Positions 9,011 to 16,814 of a DNA stretch of 64,000 bases are shown piece by piece. Position numbers and translations under genes: made by a program. Every line of letters begins with the position of its first letter. Positions within the stretch are counted from its first letter, which is position 1. Source of the stretch: Streptomyces sp. NBC_00620 (GTDB taxonomy: Bacteria; Actinomycetota; Actinomycetes; Streptomycetales; Streptomycetaceae); assembly GCF_026341825.1 (NCBI RefSeq), contig NZ_JAPENY010000001.1:372001-436000 (forward strand). The letters run 5' to 3'. The notes under the pieces were generated by a model. The model ran no database searches and was not told the DNA's origin. It was given only the letters and a program-made list of their open reading frames with translations.

Positions 9011-9043
9011 GGTGTGGCTGGTCGCGCAGTTCCCCGCGCCCCT
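9011..9043. repeat. Streptomyces intergenic repeat, family 1, copy 2 (inverted)
   Basis: The TGGCTGGTCGCGCAGTTCCC core followed by CGCGCCCCT is the reverse complement of the copy at 1304-1345. It lies between the convergent crotonase and tag genes and touches the last codon of tag. Confidence 0.7.
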
Positions 9044-9617
9044 ACGGGACGCTCCTGGACGTGCAATCTGCCAAGTGGTCGTTGACCAGGCCGCAGGCCT
9101 GCATCAAGGCGTAGGCCGTGGTCGGGCCCACGAAGCGGATGCCGCGTTTTTTGAGGGTCTTGGAGAGGGCGGTCGACTCGTCGGTGACGGCCGGGACGTC
9201 GGCCAGCCTCTTCGGGGCCGGGCGGGTGGCCGGGGCGAAGGACCAGATCAGCTCGTCCAGCTCGCCCGGTGCCCAGTCGGTCAGCACGCGCGCGTTGGCG
9301 ACTGTCGCCTCGATCTTGGCGCGGTTGCGGATGATGCCCGGGTCGGCGAGCAGGCGCTCCTTGTCCGCGTCGGTGAAGGTCGCCACCTTGGCGATCTCGA
9401 AGCCGGCGAAAGCGGCCCGGAACCCCTCGCGGCGGCGCAGGATGGTGATCCAGGACAGGCCCGACTGAAAGGCCTCCAGGCACAGCCGCTCGTACAGCGC
9501 GTCGTCGCCGTGGACCGGGCGGCCCCACTCCTCGTCGTGGTACGCCACGTAGTCCTCGGTCGACAGCGCCCAGGGGCAGCGCAGCGCGCCGTCCGGGCCC
9601 GCGAGTGCGTCGGTCAC
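9042..9617 (-). CDS. tag: DNA-3-methyladenine glycosylase I
   Basis: The 191-residue protein removes 3-methyladenine from alkylated DNA. The zinc-binding set of the Tag family is complete: Cys14 (RCPWA), His27 (YHDEEWG), and the C-terminal His181 and Cys185 (NDHLADC). The conserved LEAFQSGLSW segment lines the base-binding pocket. The GTG start overlaps the stop of the upstream DivIVA-like gene (GTGA), so the two are translated together. The same pair occurs as Rv1209-tagA in M. tuberculosis. Confidence 0.95.
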   Translation of the reverse strand: MTDALAGPDGALRCPWALSTEDYVAYHDEEWGRPVHGDDALYERLCLEAFQSGLSWITILRRREGFRAAFAGFEIAKVATFTDADKERLLADPGIIRNRAKIEATVANARVLTDWAPGELDELIWSFAPATRPAPKRLADVPAVTDESTALSKTLKKRGIRFVGPTTAYALMQACGLVNDHLADCTSRSVP

Positions 9618-9970
9618 TGGTGATCCTCCTCGGCGTGCTTGTGCAGCGAGGTTGAGGGGGCAGTGGACGCCCTGGCGCCGTCGAGCGCGGCCTCCAGGTC
9701 GGCGATACGGGCGTCCCGCTCGGCGATCTCGGCGCCGAGGCGGCCGAGGGCGTCATCGACGTCCGCCATGCGGTAGCCGCGTACGGCGAGCGGGAAGCGC
9801 AGCGTCTCGACATCCTCCCGGTTCACCGGCCGGTCCAGCGGAAACGGGTCCACCAGCCGCTCCGGTCCGGCCTCGGGAAGGGGCGCGCTCTCGCCGCCGC
9901 CCACCACGGCCACTGTCACCGCGGCGACCACAACGGCGAGCGCGACGACCAGGAACAAGAACATGAACAT
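9614..9970 (-). CDS. DivIVA-domain membrane protein (Rv1209-like)
   Basis: The 118-residue product starts with a very hydrophobic helix (MFMFLFLVVALAVVVAAVTV), followed by a DivIVA-like segment with LRFPLAVRGYRMADVDDAL and a short coiled coil (AEIAERDARIADLEAALD). DivIVA domains bind membranes and organise polar growth and division. This one is short and probably acts as a small membrane-tethered adaptor. The ATG at 9970 was chosen because the hydrophobic helix begins there; the open frame goes on to 10087. It overlaps tag by four bases. Confidence 0.8.
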   Translation of the reverse strand: MFMFLFLVVALAVVVAAVTVAVVGGGESAPLPEAGPERLVDPFPLDRPVNREDVETLRFPLAVRGYRMADVDDALGRLGAEIAERDARIADLEAALDGARASTAPSTSLHKHAEEDHQ

Positions 9971-10152
9971 CGCTGAGGTCCCCACGCTCTGGTGCCGACG
10001 CGGGGCGCGTCGGCGTGGATAGCGCTGCAGCGGACAGTGCTGAAGCGGTTGGTGCTGAAGCTGAAGTGTCGGGTCCGATCGTGCCATGCGAGTCTGACAG
10101 TTAGGGTCGCAGGCGGCTCATCAGCGGGACTTACTGGGAGAGGTCACAGGGG

Positions 10153-11013
10153 ATGCTCAGGCTCGGCAGGCATGAATTCGACCCGCATGAGCCGGTGATC
10201 ATGGCCATTGTGAACCGGACCCCCGACTCCTTCTACGACCAGGGGTCCACGTTCCGCGACGAGCCCGCGCTCGCCCGCGTGGAGCAGGCGGTGTCCGAGG
10301 GCGCCGCCATCATCGACATCGGCGGGGTCAAAGCGGGGCCGGGGGAAGAAGTGACCGCCGACGAGGAGGCGCGTCGTACGGTCGGTTTCGTCGCCGAGGT
10401 GCGGCGGCGGTTTCCCGACGTGATCATCAGCGTCGACACCTGGCGGCACGAGGTCGGCGAGGCGGTCTGCGAGGTGGGGGCGGATCTGCTCAACGACGCG
10501 TGGGGCGGGGTGGATCCGCGGCTGGCCGAGGTGGCCGCGCGGTACGGGGTGGGGCTGGTGTGCACCCATGCCGGGGGCTCCGAGCCGCGTACGCGTCCCC
10601 ATCGGATCGCGTACGACGATGTCGTGGCCGACATTCTCCGGGTGACCCTCGGTCTTGCCGAGCGGGCGGTGTCGCTGGGGGTGCCTCGGGAGTCCGTTCT
10701 GATCGACCCCGGGCACGACTTCGGGAAGAACACGCGGCACAGTCTGGAGGCGACTCGGCGTCTCGGCGAGATGGTGTCCACCGGGTGGCCCGTTCTTGTC
10801 TCGCTCTCCAACAAGGACTTCGTGGGCGAGACGCTGGACAAGCCGGTGAAGGAGCGGGTGGTGGGGACGTTGGCGACGACTGCCGTTTCGGCTTGGCTGG
10901 GGGCTCAGGTGTACCGGGTCCATGAGGTCGCGGAGACGCGGCAGGTGCTGGACATGGTCGCGTCCATCGCCGGACACCGGCCACCGGCTGTGGCTCGGCG
11001 GGGGCTGGCGTAG
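10153..11013 (+). CDS. folP2: Dihydropteroate synthase homolog (FolP2-like)
   Basis: The 286-residue protein has the DHPS TIM-barrel signatures: IMAIVNRTPDSFYDQG at the start, IIDIGGVKAGPG, then LIDPGHDFGK and KDFVGETLDK. Family members condense a pterin pyrophosphate with p-aminobenzoate. However, the M. tuberculosis homolog beside tagA (Rv1207, FolP2) is reported not to be the main DHPS, and the location here (tag, DivIVA-like, LOG, dapE) is the same. Some expected DHPS residues appear altered (IGGVKAGPG instead of the usual IGGES). I call it a DHPS-family paralogue of uncertain activity. Confidence 0.85.
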   Translation: MLRLGRHEFDPHEPVIMAIVNRTPDSFYDQGSTFRDEPALARVEQAVSEGAAIIDIGGVKAGPGEEVTADEEARRTVGFVAEVRRRFPDVIISVDTWRHEVGEAVCEVGADLLNDAWGGVDPRLAEVAARYGVGLVCTHAGGSEPRTRPHRIAYDDVVADILRVTLGLAERAVSLGVPRESVLIDPGHDFGKNTRHSLEATRRLGEMVSTGWPVLVSLSNKDFVGETLDKPVKERVVGTLATTAVSAWLGAQVYRVHEVAETRQVLDMVASIAGHRPPAVARRGLA

Positions 11014-11022
11014 GGGGTTTCT

Positions 11023-11122
11023 TCGCCCCCTCCGCCCCTGCCCGTCCCGTACCTGGGGGCTGCCGCCCCCAGACCCCCGCTTTCGGCCTGAACGGCCTCG
11101 TCCTCAAACGCCGGACGGGCTG
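11023..11122. repeat. Streptomyces intergenic repeat, family 2, copy 1
   Basis: This roughly 100-base element runs from a CGCCCCCTCCGCCCC start through CTGGGGGCTGCCGCCCCCAG (a hairpin) to CTCAAACGCCGGACGGGC. Two more copies face each other at 58302-58482. It lies between the convergent folP2-like and LOG genes. Confidence 0.75.
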
Positions 11123-11129
11123 AAAAGCT

Positions 11130-11888
11130 CTACCGCCCCGCCTCCTTCGACACCAACGACACCGCCTCGTCCACGTCGTCCGTCAGGTGGAACAGCAGCA
11201 AGTCCTTCTCGGACGCCTTGCCCTGGGCGATGAGGGTGTTCTTGAGCCAGTCGACCAGGCCGCCCCAGTACTCGGTGCCGAAGAGGACGATCGGGAAGCG
11301 GGTGACCTTCTGGGTCTGGACCAGGGTCAGGGCCTCGAAGAGTTCGTCCAGTGTGCCGAGTCCGCCGGGGAGGACCACGAAGCCCTGCGCGTACTTGACG
11401 AACATCATCTTGCGGACGAAGAAGTACCGGAAGTTGAGGCCGATGTCGACGTACTGGTTGAGGCCCTGCTCGAAGGGCAGCTCGATGCCGAGGCCGACGG
11501 AGATGCCCTTGGCCTCGCAGGCGCCCTTGTTGGCGGCTTCCATGGCGCCCGGGCCACCGCCGGTGATCACGGCGAAGCCTGCCTCGACGAGACCGCGGCC
11601 GAGTGCCACGCCCGCCTCGTACTCGGGCGAGTCCGCCTTCGTACGAGCGGATCCGAACACACTGATCGCGGGCGGGAGTTCGGCCAGTGTGCCGAAGCCT
11701 TCGATGAATTCGGACTGGATGCGGAGGACCCGCCAGGGGTCGGTGTGCACCCAGTCGGAGGGCCCGCCCGCGTCCAGGAGTCGCTGGTCGGTTGTGCTCG
11801 CCTGCACCTGATCCCGCCTGCGCAGCACCGGTCCCAGGCGCTGTTCCTCCGGTGGCCGCCTCTTGCCCTCGGGGTTGCCAGTAGCCAT
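11130..11888 (-). CDS. LOG-family protein (TIGR00730), putative nucleotide phosphoribohydrolase
   Basis: The 252-residue protein carries the LOG signature PGGLGTLDE and the conserved ITGGGPGAMEAANKGA nucleotide-binding segment. Family members cleave cytokinin riboside 5'-monophosphates and related nucleotides. The closest mycobacterial relative by position is Rv1205. The ATG at 11888 follows a GGAGGGAG site; the frame is open to 11918. A perfect 14-bp palindrome lies 35 bases upstream of the start. dapE lies just upstream on the same strand. Confidence 0.88.
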   Translation of the reverse strand: MATGNPEGKRRPPEEQRLGPVLRRRDQVQASTTDQRLLDAGGPSDWVHTDPWRVLRIQSEFIEGFGTLAELPPAISVFGSARTKADSPEYEAGVALGRGLVEAGFAVITGGGPGAMEAANKGACEAKGISVGLGIELPFEQGLNQYVDIGLNFRYFFVRKMMFVKYAQGFVVLPGGLGTLDELFEALTLVQTQKVTRFPIVLFGTEYWGGLVDWLKNTLIAQGKASEKDLLLFHLTDDVDEAVSLVSKEAGR

Positions 11889-11922
11889 GTGCGCTCCCTC
11901 CGCTTGCGGTCGTTCCACCCCA

Positions 11923-11936
11923 GCGTAGATCTACGC
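11923..11936. promoter_or_regulatory. Perfect 14-bp palindrome upstream of LOG gene
   Basis: GCGTAGATCTACGC is a perfect palindrome 35 bases before the LOG start codon, between LOG and dapE. It could be an operator or overlap a promoter. No regulator was identified. Confidence 0.4.
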
Positions 11937-12006
11937 GGGTTACGGAGGGGGGACGCGAGCATGTCCGCCGAGCACCAGCACGGCTCAGCCGCGTCTCAGC
12001 CGCGCC

Positions 12007-13086
12007 TTAGGACGTCAGCCAGGCTCGCAGCCGCTCCTCGGCCTCCGGGATCATGGAGGCCTTGACCCGCTCGTCCACCTTGTGGGCCAGGAGCGGGGTA
12101 CCGGGGCCGTAGTTCACCGCGGGCACCCCGAGTGCGCTGAAGCGGGCGACGTCGGTCCAGCCGAACTTGGGGCGGGCCTCACCGCCGACGGCCGCCATGA
12201 AGGCCGCCGCTGCCGGGTGGGTCAGGCCGGGGCGGGCCCCGCCGGTGTGGTCGTCGACGACGAACTCGTCCACGCCGCAGTCCGCGAAGTAGTCGCGGAC
12301 GAAGGCCTCGGCCTCGGCCTCGCTGCGGTCGGGTGCGTAGCGGAAGTTGACGACGAGGGTGCAGGCGTCGGGGATGACGTTGGTGGCGACGCCGCCTTCG
12401 ATGCGGACGGCGTTGAGGCCCTCGTGGAACCGGAGGCCGTCCACGACCGGTGTGCGCGGCTCGTACGCGGCGAGCCTGGCCAGGGCCGGGGCCGCCGCGT
12501 GGATCGCGTTGGAGCCCATCCACGCGCGCGCGGAGTGCGCCCGCTCGCCGGTGAACTTCAGGAACATCCTGAGTGTGCCCTGGCAGCCGCCCTCCACCTG
12601 ACCGTCCGTCGGCTCCAGGAGGACCGCGAAGTCGCCCTCGAGCCAATCGGGGTGGGCTTCGGAGACATGCTTCAGGCCGTTCAAGTGTGCGGCGACCTCT
12701 TCGTTGTCGTAGAAGACGAAGGTGAGGTCGCGGTTGGGGGCGGGCACCGTGGCCGCGATACGCAGTTGGACCGCCACCCCCGACTTCATGTCGCAGGTGC
12801 CGCAGCCCCAGAGCACGCCGTCCTCGTCGAGGCGGGAGGGGACGTTGTCCGCGATGGGGACCGTGTCGATGTGGCCGGCGAGGACGACGCGCTCGGCGCG
12901 GCCCAGGTTCGTCCGCGCGACGACGTTGTTGCCGTACCGGTCGACCGTCAGATGCGGCAGGGCGCGCAGCGCGATTTCGACGGCGTCCGCGAGCGGCTTC
13001 TCGTTGCCGCTCTCCGAGGGGAAGTCGACGAGCCGCGCGGTCAGCTCGGCAGCGTCCAGCGTGAGGTCAAGGGGGGTGTCGGCCAT
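12007..13086 (-). CDS. dapE: Succinyl-diaminopimelate desuccinylase
   Basis: The 359-residue M20-family metallopeptidase has the metal-binding motifs AGHIDTVP (first His/Asp) and CDMKSG. It also has the FYDNEEV segment with the catalytic Glu and the SARAWMGSNAIH segment of the dimerisation/lid domain. DapE makes L,L-diaminopimelate for lysine and peptidoglycan. The partner transaminase gene dapC lies 2 kb away, separated by two genes for exported proteins. It is transcribed towards the LOG gene and is divergent from the exported lysozyme-like gene at 13172. Confidence 0.93.
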   Translation of the reverse strand: MADTPLDLTLDAAELTARLVDFPSESGNEKPLADAVEIALRALPHLTVDRYGNNVVARTNLGRAERVVLAGHIDTVPIADNVPSRLDEDGVLWGCGTCDMKSGVAVQLRIAATVPAPNRDLTFVFYDNEEVAAHLNGLKHVSEAHPDWLEGDFAVLLEPTDGQVEGGCQGTLRMFLKFTGERAHSARAWMGSNAIHAAAPALARLAAYEPRTPVVDGLRFHEGLNAVRIEGGVATNVIPDACTLVVNFRYAPDRSEAEAEAFVRDYFADCGVDEFVVDDHTGGARPGLTHPAAAAFMAAVGGEARPKFGWTDVARFSALGVPAVNYGPGTPLLAHKVDERVKASMIPEAEERLRAWLTS

Positions 13087-13171
13087 GCCGTCGACCCTAG
13101 CGCTCCGGGCTCCGCAGGGTTATCCACAGCCCCGCCGGTCGCCGACAGCGGCCTCCAGTACCTTGTACGAC

Positions 13172-14155
13172 GTGTCAGAGCCGTCCCCCACCCCCGTCCG
13201 GCGCGGCCGCCTCCTCCGTTTCGGAGGGGCCGTCGTGGTCCTGCTCGCGCTCGCGGGCTATCTCACGGTGCAGTACCTCACCGGGGGGCCCGGAGTGCCC
13301 CGCTGCACGGTCGTCTCGGGAAAGAGCGACGGCGAGTCGTACGAGTTCACGCCGGAGCAGGCGGTGAACGCGGCGACGATCTCGGCGGTCGGCACCAACC
13401 GCGGCATGCCCGAGCGTGCCGTGACGATCGCCCTCGCGACGGCGCTCCAGGAGTCGGGGCTGCGCAACATCCAGCACGGCGACCGGGACTCGCTCGGCCT
13501 CTTCCAGCAGCGGCCCTCGCAGGGCTGGGGGACGACGAAGGAGATCCTGGATCCGGCGTACGCGGCGGACATCTTCTACGAGCACCTGGCCAAGGTGAAG
13601 GGCTATGCGCAGCTGCCGCTCACCGTTGCCGCGCAGCGCGTACAGCGCAGCGCCTACCCGGACGCGTACGCGAAGCACGAGCCGGACGCCACGCTCCTTG
13701 CCGCGGCCCTGACCGGCCGCTCGGCGGCCACGCTGACCTGCCAGGGGCCCGCCGAGTCGACCCCCGCCGGTGGCACGGACTCGGTGCGGGCCGCGCTCGT
13801 ACGGGACTTCGGGCGTGACGTGCTGCAGGAGGCCGGCGCGGATGTGAGCGCCTCGGGTGCTTCCGCCTCGCCGACGGCGGCCGCCACGGCTTCCCCTTCG
13901 CCGACGACCACGAGCCGGACCGTGTCCGTACCCGTGTCCACGAACGCCGCCGGGACCGGCGTCCGGCAGCGCGGCTGGGAGCTGGCGCACTGGGCCGTGG
14001 CCAACTCCTCGGCACTGCACATCGAGCGGGTCTCGTACGCGGGGCGGGAGTGGACGGCCGAAAGCATCGACAGCGAGTGGGGTACGTCCGACGCGAACGG
14101 GGGCTCGGCCGCGGAGGCGTCCACCGCCGAGGTCCGAATCGTCACTGGGCAGTAG
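13172..14155 (+). CDS. Membrane-anchored exported protein with lysozyme-like domain
   Basis: The 327-residue protein starts with Arg residues and one membrane helix (GGAVVVLLALAGYLTVQYL), so most of it is outside the cell. Residues 45-190 carry ALQESGLRN and DSLGLFQQRPSQGWG, a pattern like the Glu-containing active site of lysozyme-like lytic enzymes. A Thr/Ser/Pro linker follows and then a small C-terminal domain with a Trp-rich WELAHWAVANSSAL segment. Such proteins are often labelled heavy metal transporter, which the sequence does not support. The GTG at 13172 was chosen because it starts immediately before the membrane helix. A wall-cleaving or wall-binding role is an inference. Confidence 0.72.
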   Translation: MSEPSPTPVRRGRLLRFGGAVVVLLALAGYLTVQYLTGGPGVPRCTVVSGKSDGESYEFTPEQAVNAATISAVGTNRGMPERAVTIALATALQESGLRNIQHGDRDSLGLFQQRPSQGWGTTKEILDPAYAADIFYEHLAKVKGYAQLPLTVAAQRVQRSAYPDAYAKHEPDATLLAAALTGRSAATLTCQGPAESTPAGGTDSVRAALVRDFGRDVLQEAGADVSASGASASPTAAATASPSPTTTSRTVSVPVSTNAAGTGVRQRGWELAHWAVANSSALHIERVSYAGREWTAESIDSEWGTSDANGGSAAEASTAEVRIVTGQ

Positions 14156-14507
14156 TACGAGTCCTCACCCGTTGGGGTGGGTCGCGTAGCGGGCGGTCGC
14201 GCCAGTGCGCAGGTTTTCGCGCGGTCACTCCCGTTTCCGCCGAATCCCTTGGAAACAAAGGGCCGTAGGGATTCGGCAGACTTTCCGACCGGGTGTTCTT
14301 TGGCCGTCTTTGTCCGCAGATGATTATGCGACGCATTACCAACTCTTTACGTTGGGTCACCGCAACCTTCGCGGGCTTCGAGCGGTAGTCACTGCGTCCG
14401 AGTCCGGAACGATCACCTTCGGTCGGTCGACGGTCTGCCGACAGCCAGTCGGTCAACTGCCGGGCCTGGATGGACATTTCACCGTTCTCTTCCGTCTAAG
14501 GAGCATC
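14156..14507. other. Leader region of the secreted-protein gene
   Basis: This 352-base gap holds a nested hairpin at 14239-14287 (GCCGAATCCC pairing with GGGATTCGGC; an inner CCCTT/AAGGG pair). The region is relatively A+T-rich after 14250, suggesting a promoter and a long leader for the gene at 14508. A 22-codon frame at 14320-14388 with a TTA codon has no ribosome site and was not called. Confidence 0.45.
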
Positions 14508-14978
14508 ATGTCCCTCCCCCTGACCCGCCGGATCGCCCGTGCCGCGCTGCTCGTCGCAGCGGGAGCGGCAGCCGGGGTCGGTGCGGCCGGCTCCGCCAGC
14601 GCGGCCCCCGAACTGCCGGCCACCCCCAACCTCGGCGGACTGACCGCCCTGGACGGGGCGAGCGTCGGCAACACGGTCGACGGTGCGGCTCAGAACGTGA
14701 CCGGGCTCGCGGGCAAGTCCGGCGGCGACGCGGTCAAGAAGGCGGTGCCGGCCGCGGGCAAGACCAGCGGGAAGGTCGCCAAGACGGCGACGCCGGCGGC
14801 GCAGCAGGTGGCCGGGGACACCGCGGGGCAGGCCGGTGGCCTGGTCGGTGAAACCGCCAAGTCGGCGGGGGGTGGTCTTCCGACGGACGCGGTTACCAAG
14901 GGGCTGCCGACCGACGCGGTCACCAAGGGTGGGCTGCCGACCGGGCAGCTGCCGCTGAAGGGGCTGCCGCTCGGCTGA
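14508..14978 (+). CDS. Small secreted Ala/Gly-rich protein (156 aa)
   Basis: The ATG at 14508 follows an AAGGAGCATC site. The product begins with a classical Sec signal peptide (RRIARAALLVAAGAAAGVGA, cleavage near ASA-APEL). The mature part is rich in Ala, Gly, Lys and Thr with no cysteine and no catalytic signature. The C-terminus repeats GLPTDAVTKG twice. It looks like an intrinsically disordered exported protein; the function is unknown. The transcript ends at the strong palindrome at 14996-15033. Confidence 0.8.
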   Translation: MSLPLTRRIARAALLVAAGAAAGVGAAGSASAAPELPATPNLGGLTALDGASVGNTVDGAAQNVTGLAGKSGGDAVKKAVPAAGKTSGKVAKTATPAAQQVAGDTAGQAGGLVGETAKSAGGGLPTDAVTKGLPTDAVTKGGLPTGQLPLKGLPLG

Positions 14979-14995
14979 CGCCGGGTCTGAACGGC

Positions 14996-15033
14996 GAGGG
15001 GGTCCAGGGAACGTACGTTCCCTGGACCCCCTC
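14996..15033. terminator. 38-bp perfect palindrome
   Basis: GAGGGGGTCCAGGGAACGT is followed directly by its exact reverse complement. It lies 17 bases after the stop of the secreted-protein gene and before the 3' end of dapC, so it can serve both strands. Confidence 0.85.
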
Positions 15034-15089
15034 GTCTGTGCTCTGCACCTGACCGGAGCTGCACTGGACCACAGCGGTAGCGGTAGCGG

Positions 15090-16187
15090 TTATCGCTGCA
15101 AGCGGGCTACCGCTGCGTTCACTCGCTCGTCCGTTGCTGTGAGGGCCACTCGTACGAAGTTGTCGCCTGCTGGGCCGTAGAAGTCGCCGGGGGCTACGAG
15201 GATGCCCAGGTCGGCGAGGTGGGCGACGGTGGTCCAGCAGGACTCGTCGCGGGTGGCCCAGAGGTAGAGGCTGGCCTCGCTGTGCTCGATGCGGAAGCCG
15301 TGCTGGAGAAGGGCGTCCCGCAGGGCCGTACGGCGGGCCGCGTAGCGCTCGCGCTGTTCGCGGACGTGGGTGTCGTCGGACAGGGCGGCGATCACGGCGG
15401 CCTGGGTCGGCGCGGAGGTCATCATGCCGCCGTGCTTGCGGATCTGGAGGAGGTCGCCGAGGACGGCGGGGTCGCCGGCGAGGAACGCGGCGCGGTAGCC
15501 CGCCAGGTTCGACCGCTTCGACAGCGAGTGGACCGAGACGATCCCCTCGTACGAGCCGCCGCACACGTCCGGGTGGAGGACCGAGACCGGGTCGGCCTCC
15601 CAGCCGAGCTCGATGTAGCACTCGTCGGCGAAGACGAGGATGTCGTGCTCCCGTGCCCAGGCGACGATCCGGGTCAGTTCCGCCGCGGAGAGGACCTTGC
15701 CCGTGGGGTTCGACGGGGAGTTCAGCCAGAGGAGCTTGAGGTCCGTGGGGTCCAGGTCCGTCGGGTCGTCGTACGCCACGTGGTCCGCCTGGGCGAGGCG
15801 GGCGCCGACCTCGTACGTCGGGTAGGCCAGGCGCGGGAACGCCACCTTGTCCCCGGGGCCAAGGCCCAGCTGGGTCGGGAGCCAGGCGACCAGTTCCTTG
15901 GAACCGACGATCGGGAGTACGTGGTGGTGCGTGATGTCGCGCGCGCCGAGCCGGCGTTCCACCCAGCCCGTGAGCGCGTCGCGCAGCTCGGGCGTGCCCC
16001 ACACCGTGGGGTAGCCGGGCGAGTCCGCGGCCGCGACCAGAGCTTTCTGGATCAGCTCGGGCACCGGGTCGACCGGGGTGCCGACGGACAGGTCGACGAT
16101 GCCGTCCGGGTGGGCGGCGGCCGTCGCCTTGTAGGGCTCGAGCTTGTCCCAGGGGAAGGTGGGAAGCCGGTCGGTGACTGCGGACAC
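15090..16187 (-). CDS. dapC: Succinyldiaminopimelate transaminase
   Basis: The roughly 365-residue class I/II aminotransferase has the PLP features LNSPSNPTGK, FADECYIELGW and the Schiff-base lysine in SLSKRSNLAGYR. DapC transfers an amino group to N-succinyl-2-amino-6-ketopimelate in the lysine/DAP pathway. It stands directly downstream of the ferredoxin gene fdxA, the pair seen in mycobacteria (Rv1177-Rv1178). The start is uncertain: GTG at 16187 fits the homologues I remember, GTG at 16211 is possible, and neither has a strong ribosome site. Confidence 0.92.
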   Translation of the reverse strand: MSAVTDRLPTFPWDKLEPYKATAAAHPDGIVDLSVGTPVDPVPELIQKALVAAADSPGYPTVWGTPELRDALTGWVERRLGARDITHHHVLPIVGSKELVAWLPTQLGLGPGDKVAFPRLAYPTYEVGARLAQADHVAYDDPTDLDPTDLKLLWLNSPSNPTGKVLSAAELTRIVAWAREHDILVFADECYIELGWEADPVSVLHPDVCGGSYEGIVSVHSLSKRSNLAGYRAAFLAGDPAVLGDLLQIRKHGGMMTSAPTQAAVIAALSDDTHVREQRERYAARRTALRDALLQHGFRIEHSEASLYLWATRDESCWTTVAHLADLGILVAPGDFYGPAGDNFVRVALTATDERVNAAVARLQR

Positions 16188-16281
16188 GGGATCTGGCTCA
16201 CTTTCTCGCACGTACGGCGGCCTTCGACCCGTACGTATCGCTGGTACTCGCTGTACTCGCCACGCTCACCGGTACGGCAAA

Positions 16282-16334
16282 CGCCTCGGTCCCGTACGGC
16301 GATCAAGGCGATCAGGCCGTACGGGACCGAGGCG
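16282..16334 (-). terminator. 18-bp stem hairpin between fdxA and dapC
   Basis: Bases 16282-16299 pair perfectly with 16317-16334 (loop 17 bases). It comes 18 bases after the fdxA stop and about 95 bases before dapC on the same strand. It may terminate most fdxA transcripts and let dapC be read at a lower level. Confidence 0.75.
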
Positions 16335-16352
16335 GCGCGTATGCCGGGCCGC

Positions 16353-16673
16353 TTACTGGTTCTGCGGCGGGAGCGCTGCGACGAAGGGGTGGTCGCGCTC
16401 GATCAGGCCGAGCTTGCTGGCGCCGCCGGGCGAGCCGAGTTCGTCGAAGAACTCGACGTTCGCCTTGTAGTAGTCCTTCCACTCTTCGGGAGTGTCGTCC
16501 TCGTAGAAGATCGCCTCGACCGGGCACACCGGCTCACAGGCTCCACAGTCGACGCATTCGTCCGGGTGGATGTACAAGGACCGGGAGCCCTCGTAGATGC
16601 AGTCGACCGGGCACTCCTCGATGCACGCCTTGTCCTTGACGTCGACACAAGGCTGCGCGATGACGTAGGTCAC
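16353..16673 (-). CDS. fdxA: 7Fe ferredoxin
   Basis: The 106-residue protein has the seven-iron pattern: an N-terminal Cys8-x7-Cys16-x3-Cys20 set (PCVDVKDKACIEECPVDCIY) and the second motif CVDCGACEPVCP. It therefore holds one 3Fe-4S and one 4Fe-4S cluster. It is a soluble electron carrier, probably serving cytochrome P450s and other redox enzymes. The GTG start follows a GAGGAGG site. Length and C-terminal tail are normal for FdxA. Confidence 0.95.
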   Translation of the reverse strand: MTYVIAQPCVDVKDKACIEECPVDCIYEGSRSLYIHPDECVDCGACEPVCPVEAIFYEDDTPEEWKDYYKANVEFFDELGSPGGASKLGLIERDHPFVAALPPQNQ

Positions 16674-16814
16674 GCTGTCGTTCCTCCTCGATAGGGCGCT
16701 GGCGGGCCTTCGTAGGCTCCCGCCGCCTGGCGCGCGGGAGCGCGGCGTCGTCGATGCCCGCCCCTAGTATCTCCGTTCTTGGTCCTGATCCGAACAGGAG
16801 GGGTGCACCGACCT

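Noticed and set aside
12082..13818. 578-codon plus-strand frame spanning dapE and the next gene
   Set aside because: It covers two real genes in different frames and has the composition of an antisense shadow.
14239..14287. Possible cyclic di-AMP (ydaO-type) riboswitch, because of CCGAATCC
   Set aside because: Only this short match is present; the rest of the conserved core is missing. The structure is a simple nested hairpin.
14320..14388. 22-codon frame with a TTA codon in the leader of the secreted-protein gene
   Set aside because: No ribosome site and no amino-acid run typical of a leader peptide.
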